The notes under the pieces are model-generated. The model was not told the origin of the DNA and searched no databases. It worked only from the letters and a program-made list of their open reading frames with translations. A stretch of 64,000 bases of DNA from contig NZ_SGNY01000002.1 of NCBI RefSeq assembly GCF_007002745.1, positions 248,001 to 312,000 on the forward strand, read 5' to 3'. The translations under genes were made by a program, and so were the position numbers. Below, piece by piece: positions 20,340 through 38,807 of this stretch (within the stretch, counting starts at the first letter, position 1; each line of letters opens with the position of its first letter). The stretch is from Martinezella rhizogenes. GTDB taxonomy: Bacteria; Pseudomonadota; Alphaproteobacteria; Rhizobiales; Rhizobiaceae.

Positions 20340-20651
20340 TCGTCTTGTCCTTGTTCTTTGTTATTCGTTTCCGCACGCGGAAACACATGAACTTCTATTG
20401 ATCGTGGCGCCGCAGATTTTCAAAAATCGAGAGAGATGCGCCTCGCACCCCAATCATTTCAGTAGTCTGTATTGTGCTAAAACACCGCGTTTCGCAAATT
20501 CTTGCGAATCCAGCGGTGAGTGTGAGTGCGCGTTTACGCGCTTTCACCGAATTTTTCAAGCACTAAAAATGCAACGCCGCCAGGCTTTTTATTAAAAGCC
20601 CGACGGCGGTGTTTGTGACACCGCCGTCGGAGCGAATTTTAAAAGTCGAAA
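20340..20651 (-). other. tuf-rpsJ intergenic region
   Basis: Besides the tuf terminator (20591-20630) this 312-base gap has two inverted repeats: GCGCGTAAACGCGC (20528-20541, read on minus) and TTCGCAA-GAAT-TTGCGAA (about 20493-20510). The S10 promoter is expected here. No -35/-10 pair was convincing to the eye. Confidence 0.4.
20591..20630 (-). terminator. Rho-independent terminator of the str operon
   Basis: A perfect 13-pair stem, CCGACGGCGGTGT with ACACCGCCGTCGG, around a five-base loop, followed on the minus strand by GCTTTTAAT, 21 bases after the tuf stop. It separates the str operon from S10. Confidence 0.88.
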
Positions 20652-21827
20652 TTACTCGACGATCGAGGCCACGATGCCGGCGCCGACGGTACGGCCGCCT
20701 TCGCGGATAGCGAAGCGCAGCTTTTCTTCCATCGCGATCGGAACGATCAGCTCGACTTCAACCGTGACGTTGTCGCCAGGCATAACCATTTCCGTGCCTT
20801 CCGGCAGAGAAACGATGCCGGTAACGTCCGTCGTGCGGAAGTAGAACTGCGGGCGGTAGTTCGTGAAGAACGGCGTATGACGGCCGCCTTCTTCCTTCGT
20901 CAGGATGTAGGCTTCGGCCATGAACTTCTTGTGCGGCTTGACCGAACCTGGCTTGCACAGGATCTGACCACGCTCAACGCCGTCACGGGTAACGCCGCGA
21001 ACCAGAGCACCGATGTTGTCGCCAGCCTGGCCCTGATCGAGCAGCTTGCGGAACATTTCAACGCCGGTAACCGTCGTCTTCGAGGTCGGACGAATGCCGA
21101 CGATCTCGACTTCTTCACCAACCTTGACGATACCGCGCTCAACGCGACCCGTCACAACCGTACCACGGCCAGAGATCGAGAACACGTCTTCGATCGGCAT
21201 CAGGAACGGCTGGTCGATCGGACGCTCAGGCGTCGGGATGTAGGCGTCAACAGCGGCCATCAGCTCGCGGATCGCGTCTTCACCGATCTTCTTGTCAGAA
21301 TCTTCAAGAGCGGCAAGTGCCGAACCCTTGACGATCGGGATATCGTCGCCCGGGAAGTCGTAGGACGACAGAAGTTCGCGAACTTCAAGCTCGACGAGCT
21401 CGAGAAGCTCGGCGTCGTCAACCTGGTCGACCTTGTTGAGGAACACGACGATTGCCGGAACGCCAACCTGACGGGCAAGCAGGATGTGCTCGCGGGTCTG
21501 CGGCATCGGGCCGTCAGCAGCCGAGCAAACCAGGATCGCGCCGTCCATCTGCGCAGCACCGGTGATCATGTTCTTCACGTAGTCGGCGTGGCCGGGGCAG
21601 TCGACGTGCGCGTAGTGACGGGCAGGCGTCTCATACTCAACGTGTGCCGTCGAAATCGTGATACCACGGGCCTTTTCTTCAGGCGCGGCGTCGATCTGGT
21701 CATACGCCTTGAATTCGCCGAAGAACTTCGTGATCGCGGCAGTCAGCGACGTCTTGCCATGGTCAACGTGACCGATCGTGCCAATGTTGACGTGCGGCTT
21801 ATTGCGCTCAAACTTGCTCTTTGCCAT
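20652..21827 (-). CDS. tuf: Elongation factor Tu, copy 1
   Basis: GTPase that brings aminoacyl-tRNA to the ribosome. The 391-residue product has the G1 motif GHVDHGKT, the switch-region [21 protein letters not shown] and NKVD. It closes the str operon after fusA (64-base gap). The protein is identical to copy 2 at 40680-41855; by eye the genes differ at only four silent positions, all in the last third (20667, 20916, 20949, 21006). Confidence 0.99.
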   Translation of the reverse strand: MAKSKFERNKPHVNIGTIGHVDHGKTSLTAAITKFFGEFKAYDQIDAAPEEKARGITISTAHVEYETPARHYAHVDCPGHADYVKNMITGAAQMDGAILVCSAADGPMPQTREHILLARQVGVPAIVVFLNKVDQVDDAELLELVELEVRELLSSYDFPGDDIPIVKGSALAALEDSDKKIGEDAIRELMAAVDAYIPTPERPIDQPFLMPIEDVFSISGRGTVVTGRVERGIVKVGEEVEIVGIRPTSKTTVTGVEMFRKLLDQGQAGDNIGALVRGVTRDGVERGQILCKPGSVKPHKKFMAEAYILTKEEGGRHTPFFTNYRPQFYFRTTDVTGIVSLPEGTEMVMPGDNVTVEVELIVPIAMEEKLRFAIREGGRTVGAGIVASIVE

Positions 21828-21891
21828 TAGTGGCTCTCCATTCTTGTCCCTTGACGGGAATAATCTTCAAATCTGGTGGGGCGTACCCCGA

Positions 21892-23991
21892 TCACTTCTG
21901 ACCGGAGTACTTTGCCTGGATTTCCTGCGCCACGTTCGACGGAACCGGCGAGTAGTGGTCGAACGTCATCGAGTACTGAGCGCGACCCTGCGACATGGAG
22001 CGCAGGTTGTCGACGTACTTGAACATGTTCGCGAGCGGAACATGCGCGTTGATGACGATGGTGATACCACGGCTTTCCTGGCCCTGGATCTGACCACGAC
22101 GGGAGTTCAGGTCGCCGATAACGTCGCCGACATAGTCTTCCGGCGTTACGACTTCGACCTTCATCATCGGCTCGAGAAGCTGTGCACCAGCCTTCTTGGC
22201 TGCTTCACGGAAGCAGGCACGCGATGCGATTTCGAAGGCGAGAACCGACGAGTCGACGTCGTGGAATGCACCGTCGATCAGCGTCGCCTTGACGCCGAGC
22301 ATCGGGAAGCCAGCGAGCGGACCGGAAGACAGAACGCTTTCGATACCCTTCTGAACGCCCGGGATGTATTCCTTCGGAACAGCACCACCGACGATCTTGG
22401 ATTCGAACTTGAAGTCTTCGCCTTCAGGGTTCGGTTCGAAGATGATCTTGACGCGCGCGAACTGACCGGTACCACCGGACTGCTTCTTGTGCGTGTAGTC
22501 TTCTTCGTGCTGACGCGTGATCGTTTCGCGATAGGCAACCTGCGGCGCGCCAACGGTTGCTTCAACCTTGAACTCGCGACGCATACGGTCAACGAGAATG
22601 TCAAGGTGAAGTTCGCCCATGCCCGCGATGATCGTTTGACCGGACTCTTCGTCGGTCTTGACGCGGAACGAAGGATCTTCAGCAGCCAGACGGTTGAGCG
22701 CAAGGCCCATCTTTTCCTGGTCGCCCTTGGTCTTCGGCTCGATCGCGATCTGGATGACCGGCTCGGGGAATTCCATGCGCTCGAGGATAACCGGCTTCAG
22801 CGGATCGCAGAGCGTATCGCCAGTGGTGGTTTCCTTGAGGCCGGCCAGAGCAACGATGTCGCCTGCAAAGGCTTCTTCGATGTCTTCACGCGAGTTGGAG
22901 TGCATCTGCAGCATACGGCCGACGCGCTCGCGCTTGTCCTTGACCGTGTTGATGACGGACGTACCCTTTTCGAGCTTGCCCGAGTAGATGCGCGCAAACG
23001 TCAGCGAACCGACGAAGGGGTCGTTCATGATCTTGAACGCGAGCATGGAAAGCGGCTCGCTGTCGTCAGCATGACGCTCGATCTCGGCTTCGGTCTTGAA
23101 GTCGATGCCCTTGATCGCCGGAATGTCCAGCGGCGAAGGCAGGTAGTCGACGACGGCGTCGAGAAGCGGCTGAACGCCCTTGTTCTTGAACGCGGTACCG
23201 CAGAACATCGGGTGGAACTTCACGTCGATGGTGCCGCGGCGAACCAGTGCACGAATCTGTTCGTTGTCGGGCATGATGCCGTTCAGGTAGTTTTCCATCG
23301 CTTCTTCGTCGATCTCGACAACGGTCTCGATCAGCTTTTCACGATATTCGTCAGCCTTGGCCTTCATGTCATCGGGAATTTCGACGACGTCCCACTGAGC
23401 GCCGAGCGATTCGTCGCGCCAGATGAGTGCGTTCATCTCGATCAGGTCGATAACGCCCTTGAACTCGGTCTCAGCGCCGATCGGCAGCTGCATGACGACG
23501 GCAATGGCGCCGAGACGGGTCTTGATCATTTCTACCGAGCGGTAGAAGTCAGCACCGGTCTTGTCCATCTTGTTGCAGAAGATCATGCGCGGAACATGAT
23601 ACTTCTCAGCCTGGCGCCAGACGGTTTCCGTCTGCGGCTCAACACCGGCGTTGGCGTCGAGCAGCGCGATGGCGCCGTCGAGAACGCGCAGCGAACGCTC
23701 GACTTCAATGGTGAAGTCAACGTGGCCGGGGGTGTCGATGATGTTGAAACGGCGCATCTTGCCGTCACGGCCCTTCCAGAAGGTCGTGGTCGCAGCAGAC
23801 GTGATGGTGATACCACGCTCCTGCTCCTGCTCCATCCAGTCCATCGTGGCAGCGCCATCATGGACTTCGCCGATCTTGTGCGACTTACCGGTGTAATAAA
23901 GGATACGCTCGGTGGTCGTCGTCTTGCCGGCGTCGATATGCGCCATGATACCGAAATTGCGGTAGTCTTCGATTTTATATTCGCGAGCCAT
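21892..23991 (-). CDS. fusA: Elongation factor G
   Basis: GTPase that drives translocation and ribosome recycling. The 699-residue product starts [20 protein letters not shown] and shows [23 protein letters not shown] and NKMD. The start at 23991 is chosen by family alignment; an in-frame extension to 24105 would overlap rpsG. It lies 34 bases after rpsG and 64 before tuf. Confidence 0.98.
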   Translation of the reverse strand: MAREYKIEDYRNFGIMAHIDAGKTTTTERILYYTGKSHKIGEVHDGAATMDWMEQEQERGITITSAATTTFWKGRDGKMRRFNIIDTPGHVDFTIEVERSLRVLDGAIALLDANAGVEPQTETVWRQAEKYHVPRMIFCNKMDKTGADFYRSVEMIKTRLGAIAVVMQLPIGAETEFKGVIDLIEMNALIWRDESLGAQWDVVEIPDDMKAKADEYREKLIETVVEIDEEAMENYLNGIMPDNEQIRALVRRGTIDVKFHPMFCGTAFKNKGVQPLLDAVVDYLPSPLDIPAIKGIDFKTEAEIERHADDSEPLSMLAFKIMNDPFVGSLTFARIYSGKLEKGTSVINTVKDKRERVGRMLQMHSNSREDIEEAFAGDIVALAGLKETTTGDTLCDPLKPVILERMEFPEPVIQIAIEPKTKGDQEKMGLALNRLAAEDPSFRVKTDEESGQTIIAGMGELHLDILVDRMRREFKVEATVGAPQVAYRETITRQHEEDYTHKKQSGGTGQFARVKIIFEPNPEGEDFKFESKIVGGAVPKEYIPGVQKGIESVLSSGPLAGFPMLGVKATLIDGAFHDVDSSVLAFEIASRACFREAAKKAGAQLLEPMMKVEVVTPEDYVGDVIGDLNSRRGQIQGQESRGITIVINAHVPLANMFKYVDNLRSMSQGRAQYSMTFDHYSPVPSNVAQEIQAKYSGQK

Positions 23992-24025
23992 AATGGACTG
24001 CCTTTCGATATGCGACCGGTTAAGA

Positions 24026-24508
<483 letters not shown>

Positions 24509-24573
24509 TCAATGTTATTGACGCTTTACCACGCGGAGAACCTCGCGCAGCGCCGGAATTTGTTTAAACCGAA

Positions 24574-24945
24574 TTACTTCGGACGCTTCGCACCGTACTT
24601 GGAGCGGCGCTGCTTGCGGTTCTTGACGCCCTGGGTATCGAGAACACCGCGAATGATGTGGTAACGCACACCCGGCAAGTCCTTTACGCGGCCGCCGCGG
24701 ATCATGACCACGGAGTGTTCCTGAAGGTTGTGACCTTCGCCCGGAATGTAGCCGATGACTTCGAAGCCGTTGGTGAGGCGGATCTTGGCAACCTTACGCA
24801 GAGCCGAGTTCGGCTTCTTCGGGGTCGTCGTGTAAACGCGGGTGCAAACACCACGCTTCTGCGGGTTTTCCTGAAGAGCAGGAACCTTGTTGCGCTTTAC
24901 CTGTGCCTGGCGGGGCTTGCGGATCAGCTGGTTTACGGTAGGCAT
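24574..24945 (-). CDS. rpsL: 30S ribosomal protein S12
   Basis: Decoding-centre protein. The 123-residue product begins [20 protein letters not shown], and keeps lysines at both classical streptomycin sites, in [20 protein letters not shown] and [17 protein letters not shown], so a streptomycin-sensitive form is expected. ATG 24945 has AAGGGA upstream; an 11-residue upstream extension is not supported by the family. First gene of the str operon, with a 528-base leader region. Confidence 0.98.
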
Positions 24946-25473
24946 ATAACCATCCCTTGCAAAAACTACTTTAGCCACCCGAACGGGTGGCGGCTATGCC
25001 GTTGCCGGCGACGACGCACGTATATATCCTCATGCGCAAAACGTGGCCCGATCCGTTTTCACGGATGGACCACCAAGAGCAGAGGACACCTCAACGAGGC
25101 GTCTTGCATGCAACATTCGTGTCTTCTACGTGCAATGGAGTCTTGTTTGAGATGATGTTCGGAAAAAAGGTTTCCGAACGGCCAGCACCCACAGAGGCTC
25201 CGATGGCGGGCGTACTACTGTTTTAGCCAGCTTTCGTCAAGGCCGAATCCGCATTTTGCGCCCGCGCCCGCGGCCACAAAGCCCGCAGGCGGGCCATTTC
25301 GCCCTCCTTCTAACAGAAGTCACCATCGGCAACAGCGATTTTGCGCTCCGGCCTTTGGCTTTTCATAAAATCCGTCTATTGATTCCCTCAAGCGGCCAGA
25401 CTTGGCCCGCCACGCGCAAGACCCGCTCCGGTCGACCCGCGTACATAGCAACGACAGATCAAGGAACCGCGTC
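24946..25473 (-). other. str operon leader and promoter region
   Basis: No gene is seen in 528 bases. Reading leftward it has a promoter-like TTGACG/TAGTAC pair (25212-25240), a hairpin GTTCGGAAA-AAAGG-TTTCCGAAC (25157-25179), and a second hairpin GCCACCC-GAAC-GGGTGGC (24974-24991) about 29 bases before the rpsL start. The long leader with two hairpins suggests post-transcriptional control of the operon. The right part, from about 25241 to 25473, is GC-rich and must carry the promoter of the divergent 97-residue gene. Confidence 0.5.
25212..25240 (-). promoter_or_regulatory. Candidate str operon promoter
   Basis: On the minus strand CTTGACG is followed after 17 bases by TAGTAC. The -35 box is close to the alphaproteobacterial CTTGAC; the -10 box is only a partial match. 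It would give a leader of about 260 bases before rpsL. Confidence 0.5.
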
Positions 25474-25767
25474 ATGAGCACCCTCCCCGACAACGACAAT
25501 GGACGCGACGAGCCGATGGTCTTCATCGTCATCGGCAAGGCTTACGAGACCGATAACTCCGAGGGCATCGACATCCACGTCATCCTTCGCGCCCCGGACG
25601 ACGACACCGCCGTGCGTGAAACGCTGAACGCGCTTTCCGAGGAAGGCTTCATCGAGGCCGACCTCGACCAGATCGGCATGCTGACCGAAATCCCCGATGA
25701 AGAGCCGCACGCTTCCGCCTATCAGGGCGCACTGGAAGGCGAAGTGGCCATCATCCGCTTCGCCTGA
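25474..25767 (+). CDS. Conserved hypothetical protein, 97 residues
   Basis: Acidic cytoplasmic protein without signal peptide or membrane helix; I do not recognise a named family. The core VFIVIGKAYETDNSEGIDIH and LRAPDDDTAVRETLNALSEE suggests a compact alpha/beta fold; the C-terminal half is acidic (TEIPDEEPHASAYQGALEGE). ATG 25474 is preceded by GGAACCGCGTC, a modest site; an in-frame start at 25402 would add 24 arginine-rich residues and looks false. Nine bases separate it from the VOC gene, so the two are probably cotranscribed. Confidence 0.75.
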   Translation: MSTLPDNDNGRDEPMVFIVIGKAYETDNSEGIDIHVILRAPDDDTAVRETLNALSEEGFIEADLDQIGMLTEIPDEEPHASAYQGALEGEVAIIRFA

Positions 25768-25776
25768 GGCGCGGCC

Positions 25777-26127
25777 ATGGTGGTGAGACGCATCGTCACC
25801 AACATCGCGACACCCGACCTTGAACGGGCGGGTGTCTTTTATGGCGATATTCTCGGCATGACCATCGCCATGGATCACGGCTGGATCGTGACCTATGCAA
25901 GCCCGGTTGAAACACCTGCCCAGATCAGCTTTGCCCGTGAAGGCGGCTCCGGCACGGCGGTCCCCGACATCTCCATCGAGGTCGACAATTTCGACGAGGT
26001 TCACGCCCGCATAGTTGAAGCCGGACTACCGGTCGAATACGGCCCGGCCATCGAAACATGGGGTGTGCGCCGCCTGTTCCTGCGCGATCCCTTTGGCAGA
26101 CTGATCAACATATTAAGTCACTTATAG
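25777..26127 (+). CDS. VOC (glyoxalase/bleomycin-resistance) fold protein
   Basis: A 116-residue protein with a vicinal-oxygen-chelate fold, seen in the opening TNIATPDLERAGVFYGDILG, the middle DISIEVDNFDEVHARIVEAG and the ending RRLFLRDPFGRLINILSHL. Such proteins bind metals and act as lyases, dioxygenases or drug binders; the substrate here cannot be named. It follows the 97-residue gene by nine bases. The ATG has CGCGGCC rather than a clear binding site, so translation may be coupled. Confidence 0.85.
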   Translation: MVVRRIVTNIATPDLERAGVFYGDILGMTIAMDHGWIVTYASPVETPAQISFAREGGSGTAVPDISIEVDNFDEVHARIVEAGLPVEYGPAIETWGVRRLFLRDPFGRLINILSHL

Positions 26128-26224
26128 ATTATATACTTTAAGTTCAGTAGTATTATTTCATTTCTGTTGAACAACGCGAATATATTGGCGTAAAACAATC
26201 CTGACATGAATCTCCGGTGGCAGG

Positions 26225-27307
26225 TTGGATCATATATCTTCGGCAGACATCATCGATGACATTTACGAAGCGGCGCTTTTTCCCGACCGCTGGGCGAAAG
26301 TCATCGCCACAATCGGTCAACAGCTGGATTTCTGGGGCGGCGCCCTTACCTGGGGCAAGGGAGAGGAAGAAGCCTGGCTTTTCACGCCCAATTTCCAGGA
26401 ATTGATGCAGGCCTTCATGGAGGGCGGCTGGAATCATCGCAATGACCGCCTCACCCGCGCAATCCGCGAGGGACAATTTTCCTTCGTGCATGATTTTGAT
26501 GTTTTTACCCATGATGAATGGGCCGGGCTGCCGATCGTGCGTGACTTCCTGATGCCGCGCGGACTGGGCTATGGTGTGGCGACCCAGGTCGCTCCACCCG
26601 ATCATCCGGAAATGACGGTGATTTTCGAACGCAAGCTCGACAGCGGCATCATTGGCCCGGAGACGATGGCGGCTCTCGGCGGGCTGAGACCGCATATCGC
26701 CCGCAGCCTCACGCTGGCGACCCGGCTGCAGCGTCAGAAAGCCGATGCGATGACGCTTGGCCTCAACGCCATCGGCGCGCCGGCGGCAGTGCTTCAGGCA
26801 AGCGGACGCCTTCTCTCCGCCAATGACCTGTTTCTTTCACTTCAGAAATGTATCTCTACACGCGCCCGTGACAGGATTCTGATTTCCGATGAAAGGGTCA
26901 ACCGGCTGCTTTACAATGCACTTGCCGGACATAGCGTCGGTTCCTTCCCCCTGCCGACCGAAGACAGGGCATGCATACTGCACGTCATACCGCTACGTAA
27001 GGACGCGCTGGACCTTTCCCCGAACGGCTCGGCCATCGTATTGATATCCCAGCCCTCAGACACGGTCTTCGACGCCACGCCGCTGCTGAAGGGGCTTTAT
27101 GACCTCACCAAGGGCGAAGCCCGTGTTGCGCTGGAAATCATGAAGGGACTTTCCCTTCCCGCCGTGGCAAAGCAATTGCGGATTTCCCACGAAACGGTGC
27201 GCAGCAACGCCAAGTCGATCTATGCCAAAACCGGCAGTACCGGCCAGACCGATCTCGTCCGCCGCCTCTCCGTTCTGACGCGCTACACCATCGGCGAACA
27301 GGGCTGA
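26225..27307 (+). CDS. LuxR-type (GerE helix-turn-helix) transcriptional regulator
   Basis: A 360-residue regulator. The C-terminal domain is a LuxR-type helix-turn-helix: LTKGEARVALEIMKGLSLPA, then AKQLRISHETVRSNAKSIYA. The N-terminal 280 residues contain no clear receiver or autoinducer domain I can name; WAKVIATIGQQLDFWGGALT and WNHRNDRLTRAI recall sensory folds in rhizobial relatives. The start is TTG at 26225 because no in-frame ATG lies near; GGTGG is upstream. A 97-base AT-rich spacer precedes it. A bidirectional terminator lies between it and rpoC. Confidence 0.85.
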   Translation: MDHISSADIIDDIYEAALFPDRWAKVIATIGQQLDFWGGALTWGKGEEEAWLFTPNFQELMQAFMEGGWNHRNDRLTRAIREGQFSFVHDFDVFTHDEWAGLPIVRDFLMPRGLGYGVATQVAPPDHPEMTVIFERKLDSGIIGPETMAALGGLRPHIARSLTLATRLQRQKADAMTLGLNAIGAPAAVLQASGRLLSANDLFLSLQKCISTRARDRILISDERVNRLLYNALAGHSVGSFPLPTEDRACILHVIPLRKDALDLSPNGSAIVLISQPSDTVFDATPLLKGLYDLTKGEARVALEIMKGLSLPAVAKQLRISHETVRSNAKSIYAKTGSTGQTDLVRRLSVLTRYTIGEQG

Positions 27308-27364
27308 GAACACGCCGGCACTGATGATCTGAAAGATCGGATCAGCTCTCCCACCCACCAAACA

Positions 27365-27394
27365 AAAAACGCCCGGATTGCTCCGGGCGTTTTT
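27365..27394. terminator. Bidirectional terminator between the LuxR-type gene and rpoC
   Basis: AAAAACGCCCGGA and TCCGGGCGTTTTT form a perfect 13-pair stem with a four-base loop and T runs on both strands, serving the regulator on the plus strand and rpoBC on the minus strand. Confidence 0.93.
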
Positions 27395-27435
27395 ACTGAA
27401 TTTTGGCGGGGCTTCGTAAAGCCCCTGCCCCAAGC

Positions 27436-31644
<4,209 letters not shown>

Positions 31645-31822
31645 GCCTTGTCTCCTTGAGAGGCTAGCTGCTGCCCCTGTTTGCATCCGGACCGGTTTCT
31701 TCCCGGGTCGCCGTCCAGAGCTTTAAATACGGATTAACCGCACAATGCGGCGAAAGTGTCCCACGCCAGCCGGGCTGACGGGAAACCGGCAGGCGCCCGG
31801 AAGGCGCCCGCCTCTCTCATTT

Positions 31823-35959
<4,137 letters not shown>

Positions 35960-36120
35960 CGTCGCTCCTTTAAAATTGCATCCGGGCCTGCAACGGACGG
36001 GAACCGATGGCCAGTCGACCCCGTCAAGCAATGGGTATCATCAATCTCGTTCCACATCCCGGATCGATCAGGCCGGATTGCCTAGATGAGCCGGTTCGGA
36101 ACCATTCTCTTGAAGAACCC

Positions 36121-36158
36121 ATTACCCAAAAGCCATTTTCACGCGGCTTTTGGGTAAT
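36121..36158 (-). promoter_or_regulatory. Long hairpin in the rplL-rpoB gap
   Basis: ATTACCCAAAAGCC and GGCTTTTGGGTAAT are perfect 14-base complements around a ten-base loop, with no T run after them on the minus strand. In Escherichia coli this gap holds an attenuator and an RNase III cleavage hairpin that lower rpoBC relative to rplJL; this stem is in the same place. Confidence 0.6.
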
Positions 36159-36180
36159 AAGTTTTAAAAACGATGACGAC

Positions 36181-36205
36181 GGAAAGGGGCATGAAGCCCC
36201 TTTCC
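36181..36205 (-). terminator. Attenuator-like hairpin after rplL
   Basis: GGAAAGGGGC and GCCCCTTTCC pair perfectly around a five-base loop, 17 bases past the rplL stop. A TTTTT run follows only ten bases later on the minus strand, so termination is probably partial, as expected of an attenuator before rpoB. Confidence 0.6.
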
Positions 36206-36221
36206 GCCAGCAATCGCAAGA

Positions 36222-36599
36222 TTACTTAACGTCGACCTTAGCGCCGGCGTCTTCAAGCTTCTTCTTGAGGTCAGCAGCTTCAGCCTTGGAAACAGCTTCC
36301 TTGACAGCCTTCGGAGCGCCTTCAACGAGGTCCTTAGCTTCCTTCAGGCCGAGACCCGTGATAGCGCGGACTTCCTTGATGACGTTGATCTTGTTGGCGC
36401 CAGCGTCAACCAGGATCACGTCGAATTCAGTCTTTTCTTCTTCAACAGCAGCAGCAACGCCAGCACCGCCAGCAGCAGCAACAGCTACCGGAGCAGCAGC
36501 GGAAACGCCCCACTTTTCTTCAAGAAGCTTCGACAGTTCTGCAGCTTCCAGAACGGTCAGGGTGGAGAGGTCTTCAACGATCTTTGCGAGATCAGCCAT
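36222..36599 (-). CDS. rplL: 50S ribosomal protein L7/L12
   Basis: Stalk protein that recruits translation GTPases. The 125-residue product has an N-terminal dimerisation domain, an alanine-rich hinge ([20 protein letters not shown]) and the C-terminal [20 protein letters not shown]. It follows rplJ by 59 bases and is followed by attenuator-like hairpins. Confidence 0.98.
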   Translation of the reverse strand: MADLAKIVEDLSTLTVLEAAELSKLLEEKWGVSAAAPVAVAAAGGAGVAAAVEEEKTEFDVILVDAGANKINVIKEVRAITGLGLKEAKDLVEGAPKAVKEAVSKAEAADLKKKLEDAGAKVDVK

Positions 36600-36658
36600 T
36601 TTGATAGTTCCTTTTGTTCAGTTCGAACCAGTTTGAATAATTACAGCGAAAAACCGCC

Positions 36659-37177
36659 TTAAGCGGCTTCGTCCTTCTTGGCGTAAGCCGAAAACACGCG
36701 TGCAAGCTGGCTTGCAGGTGCGGCGACAACCGTAGCGACGCGAGTTGCCGGGGCATTGAGAAGGCCCAGCAGCTTTGCACGAAGCTCGTCCAGCGAAGGC
36801 AGGGTCGCAAGCGACTTGACTGCTTCGGCGTTGAGCGTGGTTGCACCCATGGCGCCGCCGAGAACAACGACTTTATCGTTGGTCTTTGCGAAGTCCATGA
36901 CGACTTTCGGAGCGATCATCGGGTCGACGCTGTATGCAATCAGCGTCTGGCCCTTGAAGAGATTTGTCATCCCTTCCGACTCCGTGCCCTGAAGAGCGAT
37001 CTTGGCCAGGCGGTTCTTCGCGACCTTGACGGTGCCTCCGGCAGCGCGCATCTTCGAACGGAAGTCGTTCATCTGCGCAACGGTGACACCAGCATAGTGG
37101 GCCACGACAACCGAACCGGAAGCCTTGAAGACTTCGTTCAGCTCCGTGACGAATTCGCGTTTTTCCGCTCTTTCCAC
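36659..37177 (-). CDS. rplJ: 50S ribosomal protein L10
   Basis: Stalk base that carries L7/L12 dimers and usually represses its own leader. The 172-residue product begins [20 protein letters not shown] and ends [15 protein letters not shown]. The start is GTG at 37177, with CTGGAGAC a few bases upstream; the frame runs on upstream to 37387 but that stretch matches no L10. The 356-base gap before it is a structured leader. Confidence 0.95.
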   Translation of the reverse strand: MERAEKREFVTELNEVFKASGSVVVAHYAGVTVAQMNDFRSKMRAAGGTVKVAKNRLAKIALQGTESEGMTNLFKGQTLIAYSVDPMIAPKVVMDFAKTNDKVVVLGGAMGATTLNAEAVKSLATLPSLDELRAKLLGLLNAPATRVATVVAAPASQLARVFSAYAKKDEAA

Positions 37178-37533
37178 TGTCTGTCTCCAGTAGACGGGAC
37201 CACATGATTGTGAACCCGTCGGGTTTGCCTTTGCCCCAGGGGACCTTCTTACAAAGATCCCGAGCGACGCTCGAGGATCCTGTCCCCCGCTCTGTCGCCG
37301 CAAACGGCTCCAGGCACAGGCACACCAGGTTCGAACCGGACAGTCAGACATCCTTGGATGTCTCAAATCCAGCCTCACCCGTCTCATGCAGGTTGAATGA
37401 TTAAGGCCAGATCCCGAAAGACATGGCCACCTGCAATCTCGGACAGGAGTTCCGGGTTTCCCCGGAAATCTCCGGCTCCCTGAGAGCCGGAAATTCTTTT
37501 AGTCACACGCCCCGAAAGACGCGCGAGAATTGA
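37178..37533 (-). promoter_or_regulatory. L10 leader region (rplA-rplJ gap)
   Basis: This gap of 356 bases contains several hairpins on the minus strand: CCGGCTC-TCAG-GGAGCCGG region (37471-37492), TTCCGGG-GAAA-CCCGGAA (37449-37466), and GACATCC-AA-GGATGTC (37349-37364). Its position before rplJ and density of stems match the autoregulatory L10 leader known in many bacteria. I did not verify the L10-specific kink-turn, so the assignment rests on context. Confidence 0.5.
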
Positions 37534-38229
37534 TTAAGCCGTAACCGACGAAGGGTCGATCTTGACGCCCGGACCCATGGTCGAGGAAATCGCAACGCGC
37601 TTGACGTAGTTGCCCTTGGCACCCGTCGGCTTTGCCTTGATGACTGCATCGGCGAAAGCCTTGATGTTTTCCTCAAGAGCCTTGGCGTCGAACGAAGCCT
37701 TGCCGATACCGGCATGCACGATACCAGCCTTTTCAACACGGAACTCGACAGCGCCGCCCTTGGACGCCTTGACAGCGCCGGCAACATCCATCGTCACCGT
37801 ACCGACCTTCGGGTTCGGCATCATGCCACGCGGGCCGAGTACCTTGCCGAGACGGCCGACGAGCGGCATCATGTCCGGGGTCGCGATGCAACGATCGAAG
37901 TCGATCTTGCCGCCCTGAACGATTTCAACCAGTTCTTCCGCGCCAACAACGTCAGCGCCGGCAGCCGTGGCTTCATCAGCCTTGACGCCACGGGCGAAAA
38001 CGGCGACGCGAACGTCACGGCCAGTGCCGTTCGGCAGGTTGACAACACCACGAACCATCTGGTCCGCATGGCGCGGGTCAACGCCGAGGTTCATCGAAAC
38101 TTCAACGGTTTCGTCAAACTTGGCAACCGCACGTTCCTTGACCATCGAAATGGCGTCGGTGAGAACGTAAAGCTTGTTGGGATCCACGCCTTCGCGGATC
38201 TTCTGAATGCGCTTTGCTACCTTGGCCAT
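37534..38229 (-). CDS. rplA: 50S ribosomal protein L1
   Basis: L1-stalk protein that moves deacylated tRNA. The 231-residue product has [20 protein letters not shown], the [20 protein letters not shown] block and the signature [19 protein letters not shown]. The ATG 38229 comes two bases after the rplK stop; two more in-frame residues upstream are possible. Confidence 0.98.
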   Translation of the reverse strand: MAKVAKRIQKIREGVDPNKLYVLTDAISMVKERAVAKFDETVEVSMNLGVDPRHADQMVRGVVNLPNGTGRDVRVAVFARGVKADEATAAGADVVGAEELVEIVQGGKIDFDRCIATPDMMPLVGRLGKVLGPRGMMPNPKVGTVTMDVAGAVKASKGGAVEFRVEKAGIVHAGIGKASFDAKALEENIKAFADAVIKAKPTGAKGNYVKRVAISSTMGPGVKIDPSSVTA

Positions 38230-38231
38230 GA

Positions 38232-38663
38232 TCAACCTACCACTTCCAGGCCCATGGCGCGGGCGGAGCCCTCAACCATTGCCATTGCGCCTTCGATATC
38301 GGCTGCATTCAGATCCTTCATCTTGGCTTCAGCGATCGTCTTGACCTGAGCCTTGGTGATGGAGCCGACCTTGGCGCCCTTGCCAGGCGTCTTGGAACCG
38401 GAGGTGATCTTAGCTTCCTTCTTCAGCCAATAGGTCATCGGCGGCTGCTTCATGACGAAGGTGAAGGACTTGTCCTGGTAATAGGTGATGACGACCGGGA
38501 TCGGCATACCCTTTTCCATTTCCTGCGTGGCGGCATTGAACGCCTTGCAGAATTCCATGATGTTAATGCCACGCTGACCAAGTGCCGGACCGATCGGCGG
38601 GGACGGATTGGCCGACCCAGCCTTTACCTGCAACTTGAGCTGGCCTGCAACTTTCTTAGCCAT
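38232..38663 (-). CDS. rplK: 50S ribosomal protein L11
   Basis: GTPase-centre protein involved in stringent response sensing. The 143-residue product has [40 protein letters not shown] and the C-terminal [10 protein letters not shown] signature. It follows nusG by 144 bases, a gap with the short stem GCCGG-AGCGAT-CCGGC, and precedes rplA by two. Confidence 0.98.
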   Translation of the reverse strand: MAKKVAGQLKLQVKAGSANPSPPIGPALGQRGINIMEFCKAFNAATQEMEKGMPIPVVITYYQDKSFTFVMKQPPMTYWLKKEAKITSGSKTPGKGAKVGSITKAQVKTIAEAKMKDLNAADIEGAMAMVEGSARAMGLEVVG

Positions 38664-38807
38664 ATCTCTCTGCCTTTCAATTCAAACCGGTTACCCGGCT
38701 TCTCTCTAGCCGGATCGCTCCGGCGGCTGCGGTTGCGTGGTGCGGCGCCCTGCCCCGGCTTTAAGAGCCAGATTGCCTTCCACGCGCTTGGGGTTTCACC
38801 CCTCCAA

